Part shown: piece after piece, positions 44,800-56,039 of the stretch | How the letters are laid out: each line of letters opens with the position of its first letter | Numbering within the stretch: position 1 is the stretch's first letter | Assembly (NCBI GenBank): GCA_018296165.2 | Contig: JACKQL020000101.1 | Coordinates: 106,231-170,230 of the forward strand | Reading direction: 5' to 3' | Length of the DNA: 64,000 bases | DNA from: Termitomyces sp. T153 | Taxonomy: Eukaryota; Basidiomycota; Agaricomycetes; Agaricales; Lyophyllaceae | The notes under the pieces: model-generated | Databases searched by the model: none | What the model was told of the DNA's origin: nothing | What the model saw: the letters and a program-made list of their open reading frames with translations, nothing else | Translations under genes and position numbers: made by a program

Positions 44800-46183
44800 C
44801 AGTGCATCTGGTTTGCCCATGCTCTATCCTAGTTTGTGATGCAATGACAAGTCAAAGTTGGCCAGATACAGAGACCATTGAGCTTGATGTTGATTGAGTT
44901 TCTTAGTGGAACAGAAGTACTCTAGATTCTTGTAGTCTGTCCAGACTTCAAACTTATGCCATGCACCCTCAAGGAAATGCTGCCATTCTTCAAAGGACTA
45001 AATAATTGCCAGCATCTCCTTGTCATAGATCTCATAGTTCTATTCCACTGCATTAAGGCTTTTGGAGTAGAAGGCTACTGAATGCCATTTGCCATTCTCT
45101 TTTGACTGCTGGGAGAGGACTGCTCCTGTAGCAAAGTCTGAGCTATCTGCTTCCACACAGAATGGAGAGTCATCATTGGAAAACAGGAGGACTGGCTTTG
45201 AGGTCACAGATTGCTTGAGGGTGTTGAAGGCAGCTTGCTGTGGGGGCTCCTACCACCATGCAGTATCCTTAACTGTGAGGTTGAAGAGGAGTTGTGCATG
45301 GTGGGAGAAATCCTGTATGAACCTCCAATAGAAATTGACAAACCCAAGAAAGGCCTGAACTTCCTTCTTGTTCCTTGGCTCAGGCCACTCTGCTACACCT
45401 GCCACTTTAATGGGGTCCATCTTGGCCATTCCATGCAAAATGATCAAACTCAGGTACTCCACTTTAGTCTGTTCAAATTCACACTTCTCAGGCTTTAAAT
45501 AAAGCTGGTGTTGGCAGAGGCATTCCAAGACCATGTGTGTGACCCAGCAATGCTCCTCCAGAGTTCTTGTGTAGATGAGGATATTGTCAAGATACATGCA
45601 GACAACACCTTCTGCAATCAGATTATGGAAAATGTTATTTCTCATAGTCTGGAAGGTGGCTGGACTATTGGTGAGACCAAAGAACATTACCAGAGGTTCA
45701 AAGAGTATACAATTAGTTTAGAATGCTGCCTTCCACTCATCCCCTTCTTTGATGCATACATTGTTGTAGCCCTAGCAGACATCCAACTTTGTGAAATAGC
45801 ATGCACCTCAAAGGTTGTTGACAAGTTCTGAGATGAGTAGCAAAGAATAGTAGTTCTTCACTGTCATTGCATTCAGGATACAATAATCCTGAACCAGACA
45901 AAGAGACCCATCCTTCTTCTTAATAAAGAAGACTGGGAAGGCCATTGGAGACTTGGAGGGTCATATTCATTCTGAGCTAAGGTTCTTCTGCAGAAAAGTG
46001 TCCAGCTTATCCTGTTCATGGAGCATGAGTAGATAGACCTTGCAGCTAGAGGGCTCTGCATCTGGTATCAGCTCAATTGCATGATCCCACTGCTTGTGCT
46101 CTGGAATGAATTAAAGAAGGCCTTGGAGAATACATCCTCAAAGTTGTAGAGGTGATTGGGAACAGTGCTATGGAAAGGCTTGG
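44800..46183 (-). pseudogene. RT and RNase H of element 2
   Basis: The frame 45687-45250 has FFGLTNSPATFQTMRNNIFH, YLDNILIYTRTLEEHCW, CEFEQTKVEYLSLI and KKEVQAFLGFVNFYWRFIQD. The RT active-site box is again YLDN. Upstream fragments near 45930 read [10 protein letters not shown]. Element 3 is inserted just 5' of the RT, at 46184. Confidence 0.8.
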
Positions 46184-46188
46184 GCTGT

Positions 46189-47179
46189 TGTCAGGTTCCG
46201 CTGATGATGGGGGCTCAGTACACTGGCGAGTCCTTACTAGGCGGACGCGATGTCCTGTGCTTATAACCAGGCATCCGGAGTTGGAGCGGAGGTGGGGGAA
46301 GCTTGCAAGGGGATCCCTAGGAGGAGCGGCCTGAGTAAGTCCTGAATGGTCCAGAGGAGTCTAAGACCAAAGGTACTAGTCGTTGACCCAGGGCGGGTGT
46401 CAAGGCTAGTTCATGGGCACGCAAATAGATTGCGGGGTAAGGGGAGGCTTCTTGGGTGATGGGGGCGGGGTCAGAGCTGGATTGGGGATTACCAGGGCTT
46501 GATGAGTTCTGGGGCCGAGTGGGTAGCGAGGTTCAGAGTTGTCGTAAGAATGTTCAGGTTGTGGCACGTGCGCGGAGTTTGTACTGACGTAGGGAGCAAG
46601 GGAAACTTAGAGGAACAAAGGAAATATGTACAGTCGAGACGAGATGGAGACGAGACAAGACTGAGAAAAAAGATAGATTCAAAACTTAAAAACAAGAATA
46701 GAGACGAGACGAGAGACAAAACATAGGAAACCGGTAAATGTAATATCAAGACTAAAGTTCAAGGAGTTATTCTACGACTTATATACTGACTACTGGGTAC
46801 CTCAGAGGGCGGCAGATATGGTGGCGGGGGTCGATGGAGCTGTGCGGAGTCGATGGGTGTCGGGTACAATCCAAGGTTGGGCCGCAGCAGTATTCTGATG
46901 GGATCAGTTGGGGGCGCAGCTGCTCTGGGGACATTGTGATACTCTGGGACGGGTCGGGTAAACTAGGGTAGGGGGTCAGGGATGTATGACGTGGCCAGGA
47001 ACGGTGGGGGAAGGTTTCAGGGGGGTGTTGATGGTTACAGAGAGGGAGTTGCTGTCGGGGTTTGCCGGAGAAGTGTTGGAGTTATCCAGTGTGGGCGCAA
47101 AAGTGTGGGCAGGGTTCAGGGGAGTTAGACGGGAAATTGGGAGGGGTTGGGAGCAGTGTCTAGGGAGTGGGTCGTGACA
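46189..47179 (-). repeat. 3' LTR of element 3
   Basis: On the minus strand it runs TGTCACGACCC to GGAACCTGACA. It contains tatataag (minus, at about 46787-46780) and, about 28 bp downstream, the predicted start agtcttgatatta (46753-46741). Confidence 0.9.
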
Positions 47180-47193
47180 TCACCCCCCCTTCA
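47180..47193 (-). promoter_or_regulatory. Polypurine tract of element 3
   Basis: The minus strand reads gaaggggggggtga directly before the 3' LTR, where plus-strand DNA synthesis would be primed. Confidence 0.75.
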
Positions 47194-47391
47194 GCATTGA
47201 GACCCTTGAGACGCGGGGAGCGAGTCGGGGGTCGGTAGGGTGTGGGAATTGAAGTTGATCAATATTGATCAAACCGCAGCGAGCGGCGGCGGCATGGGGA
47301 AGGAAGCCAAGGTGCGGCCGCCATTTGTCAGGGGCCCCTTCCTAAGTTATTAAAGGGGTGGACGCACCTGGGAGTTCCCTAACTTGTTGTA

Positions 47392-48955
47392 ATGTCTTCT
47401 TCAGCTTATTCTCCCACAGCATCTAGGTCGCCGTCCCCGCCTTCCCAGCTGTCGTCTTCCAAAGATTCAGAGGGTCGCCAAGATCGCCATCGGGTCAAGG
47501 CGATGTACCATAGTCGTGAGTGCGGTCCATCTCATGTACTCCAGAATACTGATTGGTCCTTCGCAGAGTTGTCCGCGGCCGTGGCAGGTCCTTCAGGGCC
47601 ATTGTCTGGTGCGGATGTGATGCAGCCACCAGCAGGCGTGGCCCCTTCTACACGCTCCAAGTCTGGCATTTGTCTGGGGGTGGTCCAGCTTGTCCCAGAG
47701 GGTTCAAGGGTGGTACAGGCAGAGGTGACGCCGGAGCAGTTTGCCGAGGCAGTGGGTCAGGCAAGGGGTCCCCCCACCCTCAAGTGGTGTCAGGCGGCGG
47801 CCCCGGTGAGTGGCTACTTAGCTTCATGTTTCCCGGACCAACATGCCCCTGCAGTGTGCGTCTTGTACCCAACAAGGAGAGCAGTGTGAATTTGAGGAGC
47901 CTGCATCGGGGGTACAGCGGGACACATCGGTGTGCCTTCCATGCCATTTGTGGCACGAGAAGTGCTCTGTCACCCTGAGTTGGTGGGCTGTCTGCGTCGC
48001 GGCAGAGCAAGGGTGGGATTGAGGTTGGGTCGCAGCGCAGCTGGAGGAAGGGCGGAAGGGCAGGGTGTCGGGGAGGGGCTCCAGGGCTGGAGAAGGGGAA
48101 TGGGTTAGCGTGCCTGTCATGAAGGTGGGCCCCCCACGGAGTGGGCGGAGGGAGGGGGCCCCTTCCACGCAGGAGAAGGGGAAATGGAGAGCGTCCCCTT
48201 CACCCGAGGCGGGTCCCAGTAAGCGGGCACGGGGCAAGCAGGTAATGGGGGGCCTCCCTGGTTCCGCGGTGTACTCCCCTACATCCAGAGCCCCCATTGA
48301 GCAGTCCGCAAATGGGTCGTGGTCAGTTGCAGAGGCCTATCTGCGGCATTGGGTAGAGGGCTTGGAGCGGTTGTTGGTCGCCCACGAGGAGGAGATTCAG
48401 GGGGTATGGGAGGAGAGGGACGGGGCTTGACGGGAGTTGGATGGGGTTTGGAGGGAGCGGGACTTGGCGCGGAAAGACAAGGATGTCGCCATCGGGACTG
48501 CCATGGAGCGATTGTCTTGTCTGCAGGAGTTGGAGGTGCGGATGGTGCATTTGCAGGTGCAGGCAGAGGCGGCGGAGGTGGCGACACAGCAGGCAGGAGG
48601 CTCAGGGGTGCGGGAGACCCAGCAGGGTTCCAGTGCTGGGGAAGTCTGGGCAGCGGCGGAGAGGGCGCGGCAGCAGGAGGAATGGCTTGCCAACAAGACG
48701 GTCTTGGGCTGGCAAGGAGTGCTTTGTGAGTGGTTTCCCCGCTTTTGTCTCCTAAGCACTGATTCAGGTTCCATAGACTGGGCCAGGGAGCATTGCATCC
48801 TTCTTGACGGAGCATTGGCAGCGCTGGGGTCCATCCATGATGGGTTGGCAAGGATGCCCGAGGACCTTCCGCTGGAGTTGGGTCAAGGGGTTACGCAGAT
48901 GGGGCATCTGTTGGCAGGGCATCAGTGGAGGGTGACAGCAGATCCCAGGGCGTGA
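47392..48955 (+). pseudogene. Antisense accessory gene in element 3 with a Zn2Cys6-like cluster
   Basis: A plus-strand gene opposes the element's own genes. Exon 1 is 47392-47805 (138 codons, MSSSAYSPTASRSPSPP). A 49-bp GT-AG intron (47806-47854) follows, and exon 2 (47855-48955) keeps one frame for 366 codons to a TGA at 48953. Only two stops break it, TGA at 48020 and 48428; both are where CGA (Arg) would fit. Exon 2 opens with CASCTQQGEQC and, 15 residues later, CLPCHLWHEKC: two Cx2Cx6C halves, as in fungal Zn2Cys6 domains but with a longer linker. Then come a basic Ser/Pro region (PSKRARGKQ), a charged coiled-coil-like helix (WRERDLARKDKDVAIGTAME) and a C-terminal helical part. Function is unknown; it could be a DNA-binding regulator carried by the element. 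Confidence 0.7.
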
Positions 48956-49316
48956 TGGGAGATGGCAATGGACGTGGGGGAACCGCTTCCCAGGCAACCC
49001 AAGGTTCTGGCGGCGGTAGTGGCACAGTTGGAGGTGTTCATGGTGGGAAGGGTAGCAGGGTTAGGGTCAGAGGAGGAGGGAGAGTGAGGGGAACTCAGAC
49101 CCCGTCATTGACTTGTTCTCTGCCCCTTCTTGTTCAAGTATATATATGTACACTGCTTGTTCCTATACAGTCTCTGGTCCTTCTGCTGAGTGTGGGAAGT
49201 TTCAGATAGAGCAAGGAGAGGAGTAAGTGGAAACACATAGGAGAGTACTGAGGGGAGTTGAATCCCTGGTGAACCCAGAGGCGGGGGTTACGCCCACTAT
49301 TGCCATCTGTGTTGGG
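48956..49316. other. Spacer between antisense gene and pol end
   Basis: It lies between two convergent gene ends. It contains Gly/Val-coding low-complexity DNA and an AT-rich stretch (gtatatatatgtac at about 49138) that may hold 3' end signals. No ORF is supported. Confidence 0.4.
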
Positions 49317-49601
49317 TCAGTCCTGGGGGTTCCAGAGCTTGGCAGGATTTCGTTGGTGGAAGTCCCAGAGTTTGTCGGGGGCTCTGTCGAGGTTCCTTTG
49401 GGGTTCCCATGTGTCATCCTCAGGTCCGTAGCCTTTCCAGCAGACCAAGTACTGGAGTCGGCCACAAACTATCCAGGAGTCAAGGATCTCGTCAACCTCG
49501 TAGTGATACTCATCCTCGACTTTGACGGGGGGCAGTCGGCTGGGGCGTTGGCCGGGGAAGGGGTCTGGAGCGTGCCTTTCAAGGAGTTGAACGTGGAACA
49601 C
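49317..49601 (-). pseudogene. Chromodomain at the pol C-terminus of element 3
   Basis: The frame contains [20 protein letters not shown] and [20 protein letters not shown], a standard chromodomain. It is separated from the integrase by stops and a frame change in 49600-49860. Confidence 0.9.
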
Positions 49602-49856
49602 AGGGTGGAGGCCCTTCAGGCCCGGAGGCAGGTCAAGCTTGTAAGCGTGGGTGGAGACCTTCCAGAGGATCTTGAATGGGCCGAGGCGTTTGTGGTCGAG
49701 CTTGATGGAAGGCCTCCGGGTCTTAAGATTTCGTCAGTGGAGCCAGACCAGGGTGCCGGGGGGCCAGTTGGGGGTCGGCTTGCGACGGGCATCGGCGTGC
49801 TTGGAGTAGGCTTGGTTGGCGGTGTCAATCTTGTCCCGGAGGAATTGGTGGAGGGA

Positions 49857-50825
49857 TCAGAGGTCCTCGGCGACTTCGTGGGCAATGTGGGAAGGGATGT
49901 CTTTGAGGAACAGCGTGAGTCGAGGATTGTAGCCCTTGTTGGCATAAAAGGGGGAAACTCCGGTGGCGGAGTGAGGCGTGTTGTTGTAGGTGAATTTGGC
50001 GAGGGGAATCTCTGCATGCCAGTCATTCTGTAAATAGTTAACGTAGAGGTGAAGATACTGTTCTAACATCTGGTTTACGCGCTCAGTTTGTCCGTCAGTT
50101 TCCGGGTGGTAGGCAGTAGAGAGGCTGGTTTTGATCTTGAGCGCCTTGCACAGTGATTGCCAAAAATGAGATACAAATAGGGGTCCACGGTCAGAGACAA
50201 TGTCGTCAGGAAGTCCATGTTTGGAGAATACATGTTCTAGAAATAGTTTGGCGAAATCCAGGGCAGTGTCAGTGGTGTGGCAGGGAATAAAGAGGGCTTG
50301 TTTAGTAAGGCGGCAGATGATGACGAGGATTGCATCGAAACCTTCGGAGTCAGGGAGTTCAATGATATGATCCATCAATATTGAAGACCAGGGGTGGCAA
50401 CCGACGGGGAGGGGTTTCAGTAATCCGTGGGAGCGATGGCAGGGTACTTTGGCCCGTAGGCAGGGCTCGCAGGCTCTTACGTATCGTGTGATGTCCTTCT
50501 TCATTCCTGGCCAAAAATAAGTCCAGGAGATGAGTTGAAGGGTCTTACGAATTCCTGGGTGCCCCCAGAGTTTGTGATCATGGTGCTGCCATAGTATGTC
50601 GAGGCGAATGGACTTGTGGTCCGGGGCATAGATTCATCCACTCCAGAGCAGGAGGCGGTAGTCCAGGGATAGCGAAAAGGGGTTGTCTACGATCGACTCG
50701 TTGGGGTTGTTGTGGGGGTCATGCTGGTTGAAGAAGGGGTCCGGGGGTGAATTCCTGATTTGCTGGAGGATTCCTTCTTCGTTTAAAATCAGCACGGCAT
50801 GTAGATGTTCGGGTGGGATTACCAC
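49857..50825 (-). pseudogene. Integrase of element 3
   Basis: The frame 50504-49857 carries the end of the zinc-binding region (YVRACEPCLRAKVPCHRSHG), then SSILMDHIIELPDSEGFDAI, the DRG motif DDIVSDRGPLFVSHFWQSLC and the Glu region TAYHPETDGQTERVNQMLEQ. The D, D and E catalytic residues are visible. Upstream pieces 50825-50634 belong to the RNase H/integrase linker. One TAG interrupts at about 50633. Confidence 0.88.
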
Positions 50826-50843
50826 TCGATGGTTGAATGCATT

Positions 50844-52346
50844 TCATTCGGTTTCGAACAATTTCTTTGGATACACGTTGGGTCTCCAAGTGAGGGCATC
50901 GGGCTTTGCGCCAAGTCGCCCGGGGCGGTAGTGAATAGTAAAATCGTACTCCAAAAGGGTTTTGGACCATTGAGCCTGGCAGCGGCTGAGCTGTTTTGTG
51001 GTCATGAAATATTGCAGGTTGTTGTGATCGGAGTAGACTTGGATGCGGTGCGGGGACCCCTCAAGGTAGGCCCGCCACTGACGAAAGGCTTCAATGATTG
51101 CGAGGAGTTCCTTGTCATAAATGTCGTAGTTGAGTTCCGCTGGGATCATTGATTGGGTGTAGAAGGCAACGGGGCGGAGATCCTTGCCCCCCGAGTTCAA
51201 CTGGGAGAGTATCCCGGCGATAGCGTAGTTGGAGGCGTCACATTTGAGCACGATTGGTAGGGAGGGGTCAAAATGGCAGAGGACCAGAGTGGAGGTGAAG
51301 GCCTTCTTCAGGAGGAGGAATACGCTCTGGCACTTGCTATCCCAATCCCAAGGGGTGTCCTTCTGTGTGAGTCGGTTGAGGGGTTTGGTGATCCCGGAGT
51401 AGTTGTTGATGAAGTGGTGATAGAAGTTAGCAAACCCCAAGAATGACTGTACCTCCTTGACGTTCCACAGGGAGGGCCAGTTGAGTATCGTGTCGACCTT
51501 GGCGGGGTCCATGCACACACCGTTGGGGGTGACGATGACCCCGAGATATTAGACTTCCGCTGTGTGGAATGAGCACTTTTCAGGTTTAGCGTGAAGGTGA
51601 TACTCTTGGAGTTGTTCTAGGACACGGCAGACGTGCTCCAAATGCTCCACCGGCAAATTCGAGTAGATCAGGATATCGTCCAAATATACAATGACAAAGA
51701 CGTCGTTCATGTCGTGGAAGATATCGTTCATGAAGTACTGGAAGGTGGCGGGGGAGTTAGTCATTCCGAAGGGCATTATGAGATACTCAAAGAGGCCATA
51801 GCAGGTGCGAAAGGTGGTCTTCCATTCATGTCCTGGGGCAATCTGGATGTTGTTGTAGCTGGAACAAAGGTCGATTTTCGTGTAAATCTTGGCACTGCAA
51901 AGGCGATTAACAAGGTCTCTGATTAAGGGGAGGGGGTACCTGTTCTTTTTGGTGACTTTGTTGAGTCCCCAATAGTCCACACAGAGTCGGAGGGATCCGT
52001 CTTTTTTCTTGGCAAACAGAACCGGGGCGCCAGCCACGGAGATCGAGGGATGTATGAAACCTTTGCTGAGCATGTCGTCGAGGTATTCCTTCAGGGCCCA
52101 GAGCTCGATTTCGGACATGTTGTAGATCTTGCCAAACGGGGGTGAGGTACCTTCTTCGAGGTCGATCTGGTGGTCGTAGGAGCAGTGTGGAGGGAGTTCC
52201 TTGGCACTTCCTTCGGAGAACACATCAGCGAACTCATGATACTCCGGGAGAACTACTTCGGATAGGATCTGTTCCTCCATCTTGTTTTCTAGCGTGGTAG
52301 TCCCCGCGTGGAGGTATTCCTTGGATAGGGCTGGCGTGACTTGCAA
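50844..52346 (-). pseudogene. Reverse transcriptase and RNase H of element 3
   Basis: The frame 52346-51549 has the RT: AGAPVLFAKKKDGSLRLCVD, KIDLCSSYNNIQIAPGHEWK, LFEYLIMPFGMTNSPATFQY and the intact active site VIVYLDDILIYSNL. After an in-frame TAA (about 51547-51549) the same frame continues at 51518-50844 with EVQSFLGFANFYHHFINNYS, the RNase H core LKCDASNYAIAGILSQ and YDKELLAIIEAFRQWRAYLE. A single stop therefore separates otherwise intact RT and RNase H. Confidence 0.92.
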
Positions 52347-52349
52347 CTG

Positions 52350-53400
52350 GAAGGCAGGGGTACCTTCTCATAGGAGGCACACAAAGGGGACGGCGCCAAT
52401 GATTTTAATGTCGAGGTTTCCGGAGTCAATGGGGTTGGGTACTGTAGGTGTAGCAGTTGGGTCCGGGGTGATGTCGAGATCAGGGATAGACTGAAAGCAG
52501 AGGTGGATGGCAGCTGCTAAGCTTGCTTCAGGGCTGGGGAATTGCATGGTGAGGTTCTTCCAGTTGATGTCGGGATTGACATCTCGCAGCCACGGGAGTC
52601 CTAGCATGATCGGGGTCAATGGGGGTAGTTGGGTAACGAGGAGTTGGGCCTGGAACTGCAGGTCATTATCGAGGGTGAGGGTGTTGTCATGGTACTGCGT
52701 GATTCTTGTCGTGGCAGGGCTCCCGTCGAAGAGTTGGAGCTTGAGGGGTTTGTCGAGGTCGTTGCGTCGGAGGTCGAGTTGGTTGCTGACGAAGACACTG
52801 GAGGCGCCGCTGTCTACGAGGGCGGGAAGTATCTTGAGTGAGCCGCCAAGTCAGACGTAGATGACGAACAATTGTGCAGACCTAGAGCGAAGTTGCGGCG
52901 GGGTCCGGGGTTGGTTGATCGTGATCTCGAAGTCCTCAGAGGGGGGTGAGACATTGAAGGGTACCAGTCCGGAGTCGGTGGGGTTGTCCCGGTCAAGGTG
53001 TAGGGTGAGACTGGGCCAATTGACGTGGGGATTGGTGGAGCAGAGCCATGAGAACCCTAAGACAACAGGGGCGGAGGGGTGTAATTTTGTGATGAGTAGT
53101 TGGAGTTCTTGCTGTTGTCCGTTGGCAAAGGTCAGGGTCGTTTCTAGGCAATGAGTGATGTCTCCCGCTGGGGTAGAGTCTCCGTCAAAGAGTTTGAGGA
53201 GGATCGGGGTGGGGAGGCGGCGGAGGGGTTGTGGGGCGAGCGCCGCCAGGGATTTGTCAACGAAGTTATCGGTGGCGCCACTGTCGACTAGTGTAGGGAC
53301 GGGTTTGTTGGTGAAGGGGAGAGTGGTGCGGAGGAGGAGGTTTGTGGAGGAGTGGGAGGGGAGGTGTGCTGGGGGGTTATCCGGGGCAAGTATCATTGTG
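52350..53400 (-). pseudogene. Two tandem retropepsin-like domains of element 3
   Basis: The first domain (53396-52860) has PTLVDSGATDNFVDKSLAAL, LKLFDGDSTPAGDITH and PVVLGFSWLCSTNPHVNWPS. The second (about 52850-52370) has PALVDSGASSVFVSNQLDL, LQLFDGSPATTRITQYH and PIMLGLPWLRDVNPDINWKN. Each therefore has its own D-S/T-G triad, flap-side LFDG block and hydrophobic ILG-like block. The second frame is open throughout on my reading; a stop falls between the two. Retropepsins act as homodimers of one domain, so a duplicated pair may form an intramolecular dimer. Confidence 0.82.
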
Positions 53401-53541
53401 TGGAGGAGTATGGCTGGGGCGGAGAAGACGTCAGGATATGGTCTGCAGTCTAGTGCGTCTTCTAGACCTAAACCGCCGACTCGTTTTCTGTGAACTGGTA
53501 GTTACAGTCTTCTCCATCAATCGTCCACATGGCATGTCCCA

Positions 53542-55992
53542 TCACCTGTCATTTAGGGCAACTGCGAATAAAGTGTCCCTGCTCACCACATAGGATGCAC
53601 GCGCCCTCCTTCCGTCGTTTCTCCTGCGTTTCCTCCAGCACGTCGATCCACAGGCTGTCCTGGATTCTGTTTGCGCATAGGGCTTCTTGATCATCAGCGG
53701 GGTCCGGGATGTCATCGCAATTGTCGGGGTTGGTATCCAGGGGTACTGGGGTGTCATGGAGGTCGGTGGCGTTGAGCTGGGCAGGTGGGCGCTGCCCTGG
53801 GGGTCAGTTGGTGTTGGGGACTCCTCGGCCTGGAGGGAAGTGGGGTGTGGGGTTAGCAGGGTTAGCGGGGATTGAGGATCGGATGCCATTGGTTGCTCTG
53901 GCCTGCCAGTTGGTGTTACCGGAGGTGTTCTAAGAGGTTCGGGGCGCCGTGTTTTCGCTGCGGTCTTCCTAGTAACGTTGGTCGACCTGGGTAATGAGCA
54001 CCTTGTACCCGTCGTAGGTGGTTTGTTTGGGCGCGAGGCAAAGGACGTCCTTGATCTGTTGGGGTAGGGCATGACGGAGGGCGTTGTAATTCCAGCCAGT
54101 CTCATAGGCCTCTTGTTCAAATCATACAATGAAGGTCGTGAAGCATTTGTTGTCGCACATTCGGAGGTTGAAGAGATTTTCCTCCACCTCCGCTACAGTG
54201 TCAAAGACGCCAAACTTACTTGAGAACTCTTGGGTGAAAGCAAGCCAATTGGAGAGTACAGGATTGTTTGGGTCGAACCGGAGTAGCGCGGTGTAGTGGT
54301 CGAAGGCGATGCCCTGTAAGTATGATGTGGCAAAGGCTACTCGTGAGCTCTCAAGCTGAAAAGTGATGGGCTTAGCTTGAAACATAGTTAAACACTGGGT
54401 CAGGAAGATTCGCCACTTCTGAGGGTCGCGGCCGGTGAAGGGTTTGGGCTTCTGGATGTCGAGCTTACCCTCCCGGGCCAGTGCATCACGGGTATTGTCC
54501 TGTGAATTTTGAGTTCGAGGTGGGGGTCCGGTGTTGTAGTAGTAGTAGTAGTGATTTCCGTTTCTGCGCTGGGGGGGAAAGTTGTCCATCGGCGGGCCCC
54601 ATCCTCCCGGGGGTCTGCTATTGGGTGGTTCTCCACCAGGGTTTTGACCCACACTACCTGGGGCAGGTCCTGGGGCCCATCGAGGGGGAGGGGGTCCTCC
54701 AGGGTTTGGGGGTCTGAAATAGTTGGCGTCGGTGGGGGGATTAGGCATTGGGGTGGGTGGGGAATGAGAGGGGTTGGCAGAAAAGGGGGGCCTGGCGCCA
54801 GGGCCCATGGGCTGTTGTGGGGAACTGGGGCATTGGGACGGGGCGGGGGGCATTGCTATGAGGGGCGCGGAGATCGAAGTGGGGGGGTCAGTCTCATTGG
54901 GGCCCGTTGTGCGGGGAGTGTTCGTCAGCAGGGTTGCCCGGCTCGTCGATATAGGAGAGGGTTCTGTTGTCATTGTCAACGCGTAGGGGCAGTCGTTGGG
55001 AATGGAGTTCGGGGGCAGCGGGTTGGTCCCAGGTTCAGAAGGTGCTGGGCACGGAGCTGGCCCAGGGCCGGGCAGAGAGAGCCAAGGTGTGGGTGGCGGG
55101 TTGGTCGAACAACCCCCCTGCGGGGTTGAGGTTCCTCAAGATGCTGGAGGCTGCGTTGATTTCTTCCTGCTCGCAGGGAACAGAGGATGGGGCTTTGTTT
55201 TGTGTCCTGACGGGTTCCTTGCGTTGCACGTGGAAGGAGTGGGCGGGATCCAGAGGGTCTTCGAAGGGGCAGGGGTTCAGGCTAGTGTGGATTTCTTCGA
55301 CCAAGGTGCGGAGCTTGTTCCGTAAGTTGTTGTCAATGCCCAGGGTGCCTTGCGTATTCTCCGGGAGGTTCCCTTGCAGGTAGCGTTCGTGGAAGTCAAG
55401 GAGTCGATCTGCCCAGACCTCCGGAGTTGCGGAGGCATCGGGGTAGCCTAGGTTGGTGAGGAGGGTGCAGGTATGCCTTGCGAATTCCACGGGGGACAGG
55501 CGGAGGAAGTGGAGGACTTTGTCACGTTGCTGGGCATAGGCTTCAATCCTTTGCTGCCTAGGAGAAGGAGGGGTTTGAGCGGCGAACAGTGGGCGGGGGG
55601 GGAATAGTTATCCGTGGCCTCCGGAGGGACTGGGGCTGCAGAGGGGATTGGGTACACATAGTAATGGGCAGGGGGGAGGTAGGCGGGGTTGGGGGGGGCT
55701 GCAGAGTATCCTCCAGGGTTGATACGGGAGTTGTTGCCATTGGCGTGGAATGCGGGAGGGTGGCGCCAGCCCGGGGGTATCCCCTGGCTGATGGAGGGGG
55801 CGTAGAACGCCTGGTTGGGGTCAGGGGTCCAATGACGGGGCATGTATTGGTCCGCAAAGGGACCCAGGTAGAATGGGGCATAGGAATTTTCCAGTAGGGG
55901 CCAGCCGTAGGCGTTGGTTGGGTAACCAACGGGGTTGTACGCGGGGTTAAACGCAGACATCGAGAACGGGGTAAGGGGGAGTCTTGATATTA
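53542..55992 (-). pseudogene. gag region of element 3
   Basis: Starting just inside the 5' LTR, a Pro/Tyr/Asn-rich frame (MSAFNPAYNPVGYPTNAYGW) is followed by a frame at 55490-55035. A long frame at 54979-54122 is Pro-rich, then has the gag core KPKPFTGRDPQKWRIFLTQC and LQGIAFDHYTALLRFDPNNP. Further down is RHALPQQIKDVLCLAPKQTT. A CCHC zinc knuckle ending the region reads CILCGEQGHFIRSC at about 53555-53600. Several frame changes separate these pieces. Confidence 0.82.
55980..55992 (-). promoter_or_regulatory. Self-complementary primer-binding site of element 3
   Basis: The minus strand reads TAATATCAAGACT directly after the 5' LTR. The exact reverse complement AGTCTTGATATTA lies in the LTR at the predicted transcript 5' end (57624-57612), about 28 bp downstream of a TATA box. 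Confidence 0.7.
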
Positions 55993-56039
55993 TGTCAGGT
56001 TCCACTGACGACGGGGGCTCAGTACACTGGTGAGTCCTT

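Noticed and set aside
49227..50033. 268-codon plus-strand ORF in element 3, considered as a second antisense gene
   Set aside because: It lies exactly opposite the integrase C-terminus and chromodomain and has the Gly/Val composition of a shadow; no cysteine or other motif, unlike the 47392-48955 gene.
54509..55129. 206-codon plus-strand ORF with Val runs
   Set aside because: Shadow of the Pro/Tyr-rich gag region of element 3 on the opposite strand.
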